In this document: positions 1 to 5,903 of the stretch, piece by piece
Layout of the letters: each line of letters opens with the position of its first letter
Numbering within the stretch: the stretch's first letter is position 1
From: Marinosulfonomonas sp. PRT-SC04
GTDB taxonomy: Bacteria > Pseudomonadota > Alphaproteobacteria > Rhodobacterales > Rhodobacteraceae
DNA: 14,011 nucleotides
Direction of reading: 5' to 3'
Assembly: GCA_001321835.1 (NCBI GenBank)
Contig: JPUR01000137.1
Coordinates: 1 to 14,011, forward strand
Notes under the pieces: model-generated
What the model was told of the DNA's origin: nothing
Database searches by the model: none
What the model saw: only the letters and a program-made list of their open reading frames with translations
Made by a program: the position numbers and the translations under genes

Positions 1-38
1 GCCGCCAGAGCTATATCAAAATCAAATTCTTCTCGCAT
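1..38 (-). CDS. 5' end of a divergent gene, product unknown (partial)
   Basis: Read on the minus strand, an ATG at 38-36 opens a frame that stays open to the window edge and begins MREEFDFDIALAA. The sequence before it on that strand contains AAGGA about eight bases from the ATG, a good ribosome binding site. An acidic start of the form M-x-x-F-D-F/L-x-x-A is common among small uncharacterised phage proteins, but thirteen residues cannot identify a family. The gene diverges from MuB, whereas in Mu the transposase gene A lies just upstream of B on the same strand. It could be a phage accessory gene or a host gene brought in by rearrangement. A chance ORF cannot be excluded. Confidence 0.42.
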   Translation of the reverse strand, partial: MREEFDFDIALA

Positions 39-74
39 GTGTCATTCCTTTTACTCAGTTTACAGAAATGACAC
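39..74. promoter_or_regulatory. Short divergent intergenic region with an 8-bp inverted repeat
   Basis: GTGTCATT at 39-46 is the exact reverse complement of AATGACAC at 67-74, with twenty bases between them. Two TTTAC motifs (50-54 and 59-63) lie inside, nine bases apart. The segment sits between the start of the minus-strand gene and the recognisable part of MuB, so it could be an operator. The left arm also lies in the leader of the minus-strand gene. No clear -35/-10 pair is visible. Regulatory function is inference only. Confidence 0.25.
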
Positions 75-962
75 GGAATCTCTAACGCTCCCTCTGAAAT
101 TGCCCGTCGCGCAGATATTGCGATTGGCACGTTTTCTGGTTGGTATGACGGCACCTACAAAGGCCGTTTCGACAATATCACAACCAAGGTCGAAAACTTC
201 ATTGCAGCGTACGAAGAGGCATCGCTGGCATCTGCGGTTCTGCCAACGCGGCCTGAATTTGTTGAAACCCGTGTGGCACGTGAGCTGTTTGAGACCTTCA
301 CAATTGCGCAAGCTTTGCCAACCATGGCGATTGTTACAATGGCGGCAGGATTGGGGAAAACTACAGCCGCTGAAGCCTATCAGAACCAACGCCCACATGT
401 TGTCCTCATCACGCTTAGCCCTTCGATTTTGACCCACAACAAAGTGCTTGGTGAAATTTTGGAAGAGTTGGGCCTTCAAAATATTGATAAAAGCCGGACG
501 CGTCACAACGTCACTAAAGCTTTGAAGCGATCGGGCGGGAATTCTCTGGTAATTGTGGACGAAGCGCAGAATTTGGATGCGGATTGCATCAACGAATTGC
601 GTGTTGCCGTGCGTGACCTTGGCCGCTCTGGTTTGGTGTTGTTGGGTAATGAGGAAAAGAAAACATCCTACGGGTCGGCTGGCAACAAAGGCGGATCCCC
701 GCAGTTATCCCGCCGCGTGATGGCGCGCACAACGGCCATGAAGGTTTATGAGGAAGATATTCCAACCTTCCTTGATGCGTGGGGATTGGAAGACAGTGCC
801 TTGCGCACGGCTGCCACAATCATTTTGAAAAAGCCCGGGGCTTACGGATCCTTAACCGAAACACTGGTTGCGGCGTCCATGATCGCGCGCGGCAACAACC
901 GCAGCCTAACGGTTGATGATTTGCGCGCTGCTTATCGCCGCCGTGGTGAGGGGGATATCTGA
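72..962 (+). CDS. B: Mu B-like AAA+ ATPase (target-DNA activator), 5' end missing or frameshifted
   Basis: MuB ATPases bind target DNA and stimulate the transposase MuA. The open frame carries the full MuB layout. An N-terminal helix-turn-helix comes first (HGIS, then EIARRADIAIGTFSGWYDG, then KGRFDNITTKVENF). The AAA+ core follows, with Walker A AAGLGKTT at about codons 91-98 and Walker B LVIVDEAQ at about 159-166. The total of 296 codons is close to the 312 residues of Mu B. The oddity is the start: a TGA at 69-71 closes the frame, and the first ATG/GTG/TTG after it is the GTG at 273, beyond the whole HTH domain. That GTG has no clear ribosome binding site. The frame from 72 reads as conserved protein, so the true N-terminus was probably lost by a small frameshift near 68-75 or by a junction. 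If translated from 273, the product would be a 229-residue ATPase without the HTH. The stop overlaps the next ATG by one base. Confidence 0.8.
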   Translation, partial: HGISNAPSEIARRADIAIGTFSGWYDGTYKGRFDNITTKVENFIAAYEEASLASAVLPTRPEFVETRVARELFETFTIAQALPTMAIVTMAAGLGKTTAAEAYQNQRPHVVLITLSPSILTHNKVLGEILEELGLQNIDKSRTRHNVTKALKRSGGNSLVIVDEAQNLDADCINELRVAVRDLGRSGLVLLGNEEKKTSYGSAGNKGGSPQLSRRVMARTTAMKVYEEDIPTFLDAWGLEDSALRTAATIILKKPGAYGSLTETLVAASMIARGNNRSLTVDDLRAAYRRRGEGDI

Positions 963-1507
963 TGCTTTTATCGAAAGGGAATATCCTGCGCGCCGTGCAG
1001 TCCTACCGCGACGTATCATTTGCAGAAATCATGTCCCCCCGACGCGGACCATCCCGCCAAAGCGGCGCACGTCAAGAAGTCTACTACTTTTTGAAAAAAC
1101 ACACTGAAATGTCTTACCCCGATATTGGCAACCGTGATCACACAACCGTTTTGCATGGTGTGCAACGGGTCAAGCTGCGGTGCCAAAACGATCTACGATA
1201 CGCGGCGGAAATAAGCGCGTTGAACGTGAAGATTATCCGGCAGTTTGCGCAAAAACCAGACGTGGCCCCAGTGCTTGAAAATATTGACCCAACCAATGCC
1301 GCATATCGAATTGTGTTCAACATTGGAAAACACGGCGCTGCAGATGTTTCTCACGATGAAATTTTTGCCATGGCTGCGGCCTTAGATAAAGCGTTCGACC
1401 TTTTGACCCGCTGGTGTGGCGGAAACCCAATTACCGATGATCAACTGGATGACATGTTTGATGCCCTTCAGCGCCCCATGAAACCACAAGAAAGGATTGT
1501 CCAATGA
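962..1507 (+). CDS. DnaA domain IV-like DNA-binding protein
   Basis: Residues about 27-72 resemble the C-terminal DNA-binding domain (domain IV) of the initiator DnaA. A GARQEVYYFLKKHTEMSYPDIG stretch corresponds to the PRQ-AMYL helix and the SLPEIG turn. It is followed by RDHTTVLHGVQRV (58-70), nearly identical to the DnaA signature RDHTTVLHA. The two or three residues FGG usually found before RDHTTV are absent. There is no AAA+ domain, so this is a stand-alone DnaA-box-type binder rather than an initiator ATPase. The remaining 110 residues are not recognised. The ATG overlaps the MuB stop (TGATG) and the stop overlaps the next ATG (ATGA), so it is translationally linked to both. A role in replicative transposition or early regulation is inferred from position. 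Confidence 0.8.
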   Translation: MLLSKGNILRAVQSYRDVSFAEIMSPRRGPSRQSGARQEVYYFLKKHTEMSYPDIGNRDHTTVLHGVQRVKLRCQNDLRYAAEISALNVKIIRQFAQKPDVAPVLENIDPTNAAYRIVFNIGKHGAADVSHDEIFAMAAALDKAFDLLTRWCGGNPITDDQLDDMFDALQRPMKPQERIVQ

Positions 1508-2151
1508 CAAACCCTATTGATACGACCAGCGCAAGCCCAACTCATATGACCAATTCAAAGGGGCATCAGGTTCCTGTTAGTTTGGTTTCTGATCAAGATA
1601 AACTGATTGATCAAACCGTGAAAGTTATCCAAGGGCATTCACAAATATTAATGTCGCAAATTGCGCGATTTCGGGCGCACTCTTTTGATGATGTAAACAG
1701 CCTTATGGCGCTGTTAGCTGAAAAATACGAGGTTAAGCGCGGCGGGCCAAAAGGGAACGTTAGTTTTATCAGCTTTGACGGGCTGACCAAAATTGAAATC
1801 CGCGTTCAAGATTACATTGTCTTTGGCCCAGAACTGCAAATCGCCAAAGCATTGCTTGATGAATATATTGCCGAGGTGAGCGATGGCATTCCCGACATTG
1901 TTAGAGAATTGCTTAACCACGCTTTTGACGTGGAAAAAGTGGGCCATGTTAACCGTGCAAAGCTGTACTCACTGCGACGTTTGAATATTGACCATCCAAC
2001 GTGGAAACGGGCGATGGATGCAATTACCGACAGTATGCGCGTATTGGAAAGCCGAGAGTTCTTTCAAATTTCCACACGCAAAAGCTCGCGTGATGGGTTT
2101 AAGGCGATGCCGATCAATCTGGCCAATGCGGTGGAGATTGAAAATGACTAA
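1504..2151 (+). CDS. DUF3164 family phage protein
   Basis: The 215-residue protein matches my recollection of the DUF3164 family, common in the early region of Mu-like phages. Recognisable parts are the N-terminal GHQVPVSLV segment, a central EKYEVKRGGPKGNVSFISFDG block at about residues 78-98, and a YSLRRLNIDHPTWKRAMDAI block at about 156-175. The function is unknown; some databases mislabel relatives as sulfate transporters. There is no transmembrane segment and no signal peptide, so it is probably cytoplasmic. It occupies the place where Mu has other early genes such as gam. The ATG overlaps the preceding stop (ATGA). Confidence 0.8.
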   Translation: MTNPIDTTSASPTHMTNSKGHQVPVSLVSDQDKLIDQTVKVIQGHSQILMSQIARFRAHSFDDVNSLMALLAEKYEVKRGGPKGNVSFISFDGLTKIEIRVQDYIVFGPELQIAKALLDEYIAEVSDGIPDIVRELLNHAFDVEKVGHVNRAKLYSLRRLNIDHPTWKRAMDAITDSMRVLESREFFQISTRKSSRDGFKAMPINLANAVEIEND

Positions 2152-2347
2152 TTCCACACGCACAGAATGCAGCAATCCGGGTCGCGATGATTATTGGTCA
2201 TGCCCAGCTTGTTATGCGGATTTACCGGGCAAAGACGGTTTTCATGAAGGTGATGCCGAATGCAACGAATGCGGGGCAATTCTGGAATTGTCGGTTGAGC
2301 ATGAACCTGTTTCGCGCGCCCGCTTGAAGGGAGAATGCTATGACTGA
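2144..2347 (+). CDS. Small zinc-ribbon protein
   Basis: This 67-residue protein has two CxxC knuckles, CPAC at about residues 20-23 and CNEC at about 40-43, the layout of a zinc ribbon. The ATG at 2144 was chosen because it overlaps the previous stop by a few bases, as the neighbouring genes do; a longer reading from 1988 would lie inside the DUF3164 gene. Zinc ribbons of this size in phage early regions usually contact nucleic acid or protein. No specific family is recognised and the function is unknown. The end overlaps the next gene by eight bases. Confidence 0.7.
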   Translation: MTNSTRTECSNPGRDDYWSCPACYADLPGKDGFHEGDAECNECGAILELSVEHEPVSRARLKGECYD

Positions 2348-2555
2348 ACGTCTTGATGAACGCACTATGCTGGAACGCGCAGCGCGCGCCGCTGGCAAGG
2401 TGGATTTGCACGGCCCGCGTGGGGTTTCAATGATCAACCACCAAGAAACCGAAGCGCTTGTGGCGCTGGCGACCTGTCTTGGTCTCGTGGCGGCGCAACC
2501 AGGTGCACCGATGCCTGACGTGTTGATGATTTCAGTGCGTGAGGTGGCGGCATGA
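2340..2555 (+). CDS. Small hypothetical early protein
   Basis: This 71-residue protein begins MTERLDERTMLERAARAAG and has no cysteine pairs, signal peptide or membrane segment. GAAGGGAGAATGCT before the ATG contains GGGAG at a suitable distance. It overlaps both neighbours (eight bases upstream, ATGA downstream), which supports translation as part of the early operon. The family is not recognised, and no function can be assigned beyond its place among small early genes. Confidence 0.62.
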   Translation: MTERLDERTMLERAARAAGKVDLHGPRGVSMINHQETEALVALATCLGLVAAQPGAPMPDVLMISVREVAA

Positions 2556-2791
2556 AAAACAAATTAACAGATTTGAATAATCACCTGTTTGCACAGCTTG
2601 AACGGCTCTCCGAAGGAAAACTAACAGAAGAAGAACTCGCCAAGGAAGTGAAGCGAGCGGATGCAATCGTGAAAGTGTCTGATCAAATTACGGGCAATGC
2701 AGAGTTGCAGCTCAAGGCGGCAAAATTATATGGCGAATACGGGGATGTTGTGCTCAACCATTTGCCTCAAATCGGAGGGCCTGAAAAATGA
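2552..2791 (+). CDS. Small helical hypothetical protein
   Basis: This 79-residue protein looks all-helical and charged. It has an NNHLFAQLERLSEGKLTEEELAKEVKRA stretch (about 9-36) followed by a QITGNAELQLKAAKLYGEYG stretch. Its general pattern resembles small proteins I know beside GemA/HNH genes in alphaproteobacterial phages, but no named domain can be given. GAGGTGG precedes the ATG. The stop overlaps the ATG of the HNH gene (ATGA), so the pair is probably translationally coupled. The function is unknown. Confidence 0.65.
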   Translation: MKNKLTDLNNHLFAQLERLSEGKLTEEELAKEVKRADAIVKVSDQITGNAELQLKAAKLYGEYGDVVLNHLPQIGGPEK

Positions 2792-3423
2792 GAGGCCAAG
2801 CAATTTGTTATAGTGCGAAAGAATTGACATGGGTCAAGGCTAACAAAGCCACGCCACGGCATCAATTACACGCAGAATTCAATGTTCACTTTAAGCGCGA
2901 TGATGTGTCGTTTGTGAACCTGAAATCGCTTTGCAAACGCAAAGGCTGGATGACTGGTCGATCCGGTTGTTTTCCAAAGGGTCATGTGCCTGACAATAAG
3001 GGTAAAAAGATGCCATTCAATCCAAACAGTGCAAGGACACAGTTCAAGAAAGGCCAACCTTGCCCCACTAAAAAACATGTGGGACACGAGCGGATAGGTA
3101 GGGATGGTTACGTCATGATCAGCATTGCCGAGAAAGATCCCCATACAGGTTATGAGCGGCGCTACGTTGTGAAGCACCGTTGGCTTTGGGAGAAAGAGAA
3201 TGGTCCTGTTCCTGAAGGTATGCGGCTGAAGAGCCTCGATGGCGACAAAACAAATACCGATCCCAAAAATTGGAAGGCTATTCCCTTTGCGCTTGCACCA
3301 CGTCTTAACGGTCGTTTTGGCCGAGGTTATGACGACGCAGCGCCCGAGCTGAAGCCCTCAATCATGATGGCGGCTGAGTTAGAGCACAAGGTGCGTGAAA
3401 TTAAAAAGGGGGTGAAACCATGA
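2788..3423 (+). CDS. HNH-type endonuclease family protein
   Basis: The first 60 residues look like a DNA-binding module. A KGHVPDNKGKK segment (64-74) and an FKKGQ segment (86-90) follow, both frequent in phage HNH proteins. The HNH-like core spans about 105-165: VVKHRWLWEKENGPVPEGM, LDGDKTNTDPKNW. The first histidine (H130) is present. The second histidine normally found just before the LDG motif is replaced by K148/S149, so cleavage activity is uncertain. Known relatives act as homing-type or packaging-linked endonucleases, or have been taken over for other roles. A GGAGGG lies eight bases before the ATG. The gene is embedded between early genes with four-base overlaps, unlike a free-standing homing insertion. 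Confidence 0.72.
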   Translation: MRGQAICYSAKELTWVKANKATPRHQLHAEFNVHFKRDDVSFVNLKSLCKRKGWMTGRSGCFPKGHVPDNKGKKMPFNPNSARTQFKKGQPCPTKKHVGHERIGRDGYVMISIAEKDPHTGYERRYVVKHRWLWEKENGPVPEGMRLKSLDGDKTNTDPKNWKAIPFALAPRLNGRFGRGYDDAAPELKPSIMMAAELEHKVREIKKGVKP

Positions 3424-4067
3424 GTGCCCTTCAAGCAATCCAGATCAAGCGCCGCCAGTTGGGTATTCAGGAAGACGATTGGCGTAGCCTGTTGGTGCGC
3501 ACGACCGGCCAACGTTCATCCAAAGGGTTACGGCCCAAGCAATCCGCTGCCATTCTTGGCGAGCTGGACCGGATGTTGGGCGGTAAACATGTGCCTTCAA
3601 AGGGGGCCAGAAAGTCCCTTTCAGGGCCATACGCAAAGAAAATTCAAGCCCTTTGGATTTCGATGTGGAACCTTGGTTTAGTGCAGGACCGTGATGATAC
3701 GGCGCTAAATGCGTTTGTGAAAAAGCAAACAGGTTTGGGCCATGCAAATTGGATGCGTAATCCCGATGATGCCGTATCCGTTATTGAAGCATTAAAAAGC
3801 TGGATGACACGCGAGCGTGGTGTTGATTGGTCTAATCTGAAGGGCGATCCCGACTATACGCATCTTCCAGGCTTCAAGATTGCGGTGGCCCAATGGCAGT
3901 TGGTGAGCGGGCTTGACCCATATGTTAATTACACCCTGCGCTCATATGCCGAACGCCTGACTGAACACATCCGACTTTCCGATATGAAACCCGCCGATTG
4001 GATCGTGGTAATGAACGCCCTTGGCGAACGGATCCGCCATGAAGTCAAAAAGGGTGGTTTGAAATAA
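3420..4067 (+). CDS. gemA: GemA/gp16 family regulatory protein (DUF1018)
   Basis: This 215-residue protein matches the Mu gp16 (GemA, DUF1018) family. The conserved N-terminal half has IKRRQLGIQEDDWRSLL near residues 8-24, GLRPKQSAAILGELDRM near 36-52, and SGPYAKKIQALWISMWNLGLV near 67-87. In Mu, GemA affects host gene expression and DNA relaxation during early/middle development; the mechanism here is inferred from the family only. Position just before the Mor-type gene matches the gemA-mor order of Mu. It overlaps the HNH stop by four bases (ATGA) and its own stop shares one base with the next ATG (TAATG). Confidence 0.85.
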   Translation: MSALQAIQIKRRQLGIQEDDWRSLLVRTTGQRSSKGLRPKQSAAILGELDRMLGGKHVPSKGARKSLSGPYAKKIQALWISMWNLGLVQDRDDTALNAFVKKQTGLGHANWMRNPDDAVSVIEALKSWMTRERGVDWSNLKGDPDYTHLPGFKIAVAQWQLVSGLDPYVNYTLRSYAERLTEHIRLSDMKPADWIVVMNALGERIRHEVKKGGLK

Positions 4068-4468
4068 TGAGTTATTCTTGGCTTCCCCCAACGCTAAACG
4101 AAATCGCCGGTGTTGCGGGGCTTGACGCTGCGTTGGCGATGGCACAGGCGCGTGGGGGAAGTCGGGTTTCATTACCTGCAAAGCCGAAACAAAATAGCTG
4201 GTTGGTTGAAGCCGTGGGACTTGATGCCGCCGAAAAGATATGTGCGCATTACCGAACCGGATACGGCGGCACCAAAGGCGTCACGTTAGATTTGCCAGTC
4301 AGTCCTGATATGGATTTGCACAAACGCCGCAGAAGGATTGACCAATTACTTCAAGATGGTTTATCAGCAGATCAAATTGCGATCCGTACCGGCGCACATC
4401 GAACAACAGTTTTTTATCGCAAGCGCCATGCAAAACCTGCGCCAAAACTTCCTGATCTTTTTGATTGA
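4067..4468 (+). CDS. mor: Mor-family middle/late transcription activator
   Basis: The Mor/C proteins of Mu are small dimeric activators that bind dyad sites upstream of weak promoters and recruit host RNA polymerase. This 133-residue protein fits the family. It has an N-terminal dimerisation-type region (LPPTLNEIAGVAGLDAALAMA, residues 6-26, and SWLVEAVGLDAAEKICAHY, 44-62). A basic linker follows (KRRRRIDQLL, 86-95), then a C-terminal helix-turn-helix (about 99-120, DQIAIRTGAHRTTVFYRKR). It ends the early train: a perfect palindrome begins one base after its stop, and the lysis/head operon follows. No second Mor/C paralogue is seen in the window, so it may do the work of both Mu Mor and C. 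This is inference. Confidence 0.83.
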   Translation: MSYSWLPPTLNEIAGVAGLDAALAMAQARGGSRVSLPAKPKQNSWLVEAVGLDAAEKICAHYRTGYGGTKGVTLDLPVSPDMDLHKRRRRIDQLLQDGLSADQIAIRTGAHRTTVFYRKRHAKPAPKLPDLFD

Positions 4469-4489
4469 TTTGGTAGAAGTTCTACCAAA
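4469..4489. promoter_or_regulatory. Putative activator operator, copy 1 (lysis/head operon)
   Basis: This is a perfect 21-bp palindrome: TTTGGTAGAA at 4469-4478, a central G at 4479, TTCTACCAAA at 4480-4489. It follows the Mor stop directly and lies 51 bases before the endolysin ATG. An identical copy is found at 13383-13403 before gene I. Location at the equivalent of Mu Plys and adjacency to a Mor-family gene suggest it is the activator's binding site. Lack of any T-run after it argues against a terminator. Confidence 0.72.
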
Positions 4490-4510
4490 GAGATAGGCGC
4501 GCTGCCGCCT

Positions 4511-4516
4511 TATTGT
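4511..4516 (+). promoter_or_regulatory. Candidate -10 element of the lysis/head operon promoter
   Basis: TATTGT begins after exactly 21 bases from the end of the palindrome. The ten bases from 4511 (TATTGTCCTT) match the ten at the same spacing after copy 2 (CATTACCCTT) at seven positions, and all three differences are transitions. No good -35 box is evident, as expected for an activator-dependent promoter. Transcription would start near 4522-4524, leaving a short leader with GAAGGG as the ribosome binding site of the endolysin gene. Confidence 0.5.
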
Positions 4517-4540
4517 CCTTCTCAACAGAAGGGCGATCCC

Positions 4541-5152
4541 ATGAAAACAGTCCAAGAAATTGCAACCTCTATTGTCGCCCGTGAAGGCGGTTATGTGAAT
4601 GATCCCGATGATCCAGGTGGGGCGACTAACTTTGGCGTGACAATCCACACCATGCGCCGCCTTGGCCTTGATCTGAACCATGACGGCCGCGTGACGGCTG
4701 CGGATGTGAAACGGCTGACGCAAAAACAAGCCGTCGATATTTTCATCACCCATTATTTCCAGAAAACCCGCATTGGCTTGTTGCCTGAAGAGCTGCAAGC
4801 CAGCGTTTTTGACATGTACGTGAATGCGGGCGGCAATGCCGTAAAAATCCTGCAACGAGTGCTTGCCCAGTTTGGCGAGAAGGTTGTGGTTGATGGTGGT
4901 CTTGGCCCCAATACTGCCAAGGCCGTAGAGCGGGCGATGGCCAAGGCCGGCGATTACTTTGTTGATGCTTACGGCATTGCGCGGCGCAACTACTATTTTT
5001 GCCTTGCCGATAGCCGTAGTGCCAGCCGCAAATACGCGCGCCGGCGGGATGGCGGTAAGGGCGGCTGGATCGCGCGCGCGGAAGAGTTTATTTCGCCCAA
5101 ATATCACATGACGAATGCACAGTTCAAAGCGAGGGTTTCAAAATGGGTGTGA
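4541..5152 (+). CDS. Endolysin, glycoside hydrolase family 108
   Basis: This 203-residue protein has the GH108 (lysozyme-like) signature near its start: REGGYVNDPDDPGGATNFGVT (residues 14-34). The conserved glutamate E15 is the likely catalytic acid that cuts the glycan strands of peptidoglycan. A C-terminal peptidoglycan-binding-like part (about 100-180) includes VVDGGLGPNTAKAVE and the RRNYYF region. No signal peptide is visible, so release to the periplasm needs the holin encoded next. It is the first gene of the long lysis/head operon, with GAAGGG upstream. A DLNHDGRVTAADV segment (44-56) resembles an EF-hand/dockerin-type calcium loop, which is typical of this family. The next ATG lies ten bases before the stop. 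Confidence 0.9.
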   Translation: MKTVQEIATSIVAREGGYVNDPDDPGGATNFGVTIHTMRRLGLDLNHDGRVTAADVKRLTQKQAVDIFITHYFQKTRIGLLPEELQASVFDMYVNAGGNAVKILQRVLAQFGEKVVVDGGLGPNTAKAVERAMAKAGDYFVDAYGIARRNYYFCLADSRSASRKYARRRDGGKGGWIARAEEFISPKYHMTNAQFKARVSKWV

Positions 5153-5724
5153 TTGGAAAACTGTTTGGTTTGTTTTTGGGCGGTGGGCGCAATGTGATTG
5201 TTGAAACCGCCGAAGTGTTTCGTCCAAATGCCGAAGCGGCAAGCCAGCGCAGCCATGAATATAACGCGGCAGCACTTAAGCAATATGCGGCCGAGTTTCA
5301 TGCGCGCGCAAATCGCACTTGGTTTGACAGCCTTGTTGATGGCTTGAACCGTATGGTGCGCCCTGTGATCACCCTAACGCTGTTGGGGGTCATTCCTGTA
5401 ACAATGGCTTGGCCCGAGCACATGGCGGTGGCGCTTGCCTCGCTTGCTTTGTTGCCCACAGGTTATTGGGCATTGGTCAGTTTGGTGACGTCCTTTTATT
5501 ACGGCGGCCGGATGCAGCTAAAATCGCACGAGTTTCACCAGTCGGTTGCCCAAGCCGTGGCGCGCGCCCCGCAAGTCATCGAAAACATCCAGCAGCTGCG
5601 GGAGTTATTTCACGATAGCCCAGGTGTTGCCGATACTGGCACCGATGCCGATTTGGCAAATGATGCCACGCAGACGTCGCGGTTCTTGAATGCCGCGGTA
5701 GATGATTGGGGGAAGGTGAAATGA
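5143..5724 (+). CDS. Holin, three-TM GTA-holin-like family
   Basis: This 193-residue protein resembles the 'holin of 3TMs, for gene-transfer release' family. An N-terminal hydrophobic or amphipathic stretch (MGVIGKLFGLFLGGG) is followed by a charged region. Two clear membrane segments follow at about 73-91 and 94-120 (ending VSFYYGGR-like as TSFYYGGR), then a charged helical C-terminus. Holins form lesions in the inner membrane that let the endolysin reach the wall. The start overlaps the endolysin gene by ten bases and the stop overlaps the next ATG (ATGA), giving a compact lysis cassette. The family name reflects its use in Rhodobacter gene transfer agents; the neighbours here are those of a Mu-like phage. 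Confidence 0.85.
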   Translation: MGVIGKLFGLFLGGGRNVIVETAEVFRPNAEAASQRSHEYNAAALKQYAAEFHARANRTWFDSLVDGLNRMVRPVITLTLLGVIPVTMAWPEHMAVALASLALLPTGYWALVSLVTSFYYGGRMQLKSHEFHQSVAQAVARAPQVIENIQQLRELFHDSPGVADTGTDADLANDATQTSRFLNAAVDDWGKVK

Positions 5725-5903
5725 TTGGATTGTTTCTAGGGCTATTCATCCTTCTTTTTGGCCTCGCAATCTTATTCAATGCCGCCTTTTCTGAACGCGC
5801 CCAGATCGGTGCCGTAATCGCCGGAATCGGCTTTTTGATTTCGTCCGGTTCGGCTCTCCAGCTGATCATCGCCCTTGTTAAAAGCTGGGGAGCTGCGGGA
5901 TGA
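5721..5903 (+). CDS. Small two-TM membrane protein in the lysis cassette
   Basis: The 60-residue product has hydrophobic segments at about 2-24 and 31-54, separated by NAAFSERAQ. The ATG at 5721 was preferred over the TTG at 5706 because GGAAGG lies just upstream and because it gives the four-base ATGA overlap seen elsewhere in this operon. A tiny two-TM protein between holin and lipoprotein could be a second holin or antiholin. No sequence family is recognised, so that is inference from position and topology. Confidence 0.65.
   Translation: MIGLFLGLFILLFGLAILFNAAFSERAQIGAVIAGIGFLISSGSALQLIIALVKSWGAAG

Noticed and set aside
60..506. 148-residue minus-strand frame over the MuB start
   Set aside because: It is antisense to the conserved MuB HTH and Walker A region and has no recognisable domain or ribosome binding site.
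1625..1634. TTATCCAAG as a possible DnaA box for the DnaA-like protein
   Set aside because: It does not match TTATNCACA, is single and lies within a coding region.
4469..4489. Palindrome 1 as a rho-independent terminator of the early operon
   Set aside because: The stem is not followed by a T-run, and the second identical copy stands before gene I at a promoter position, so an operator is the better reading.
4364..5107. 247-residue open frame on the minus strand
   Set aside because: It lies opposite the Mor and endolysin genes, both of which have recognisable domains; the translation shows no domain.
5143..5724. Gene transfer agent cluster, suggested by the GTA-type holin
   Set aside because: Neighbouring genes are Mu-specific (MuB, GemA, Mor, gp25-gp30, gpI); no GTA capsid or terminase type is present, and the holin family occurs in ordinary phages.
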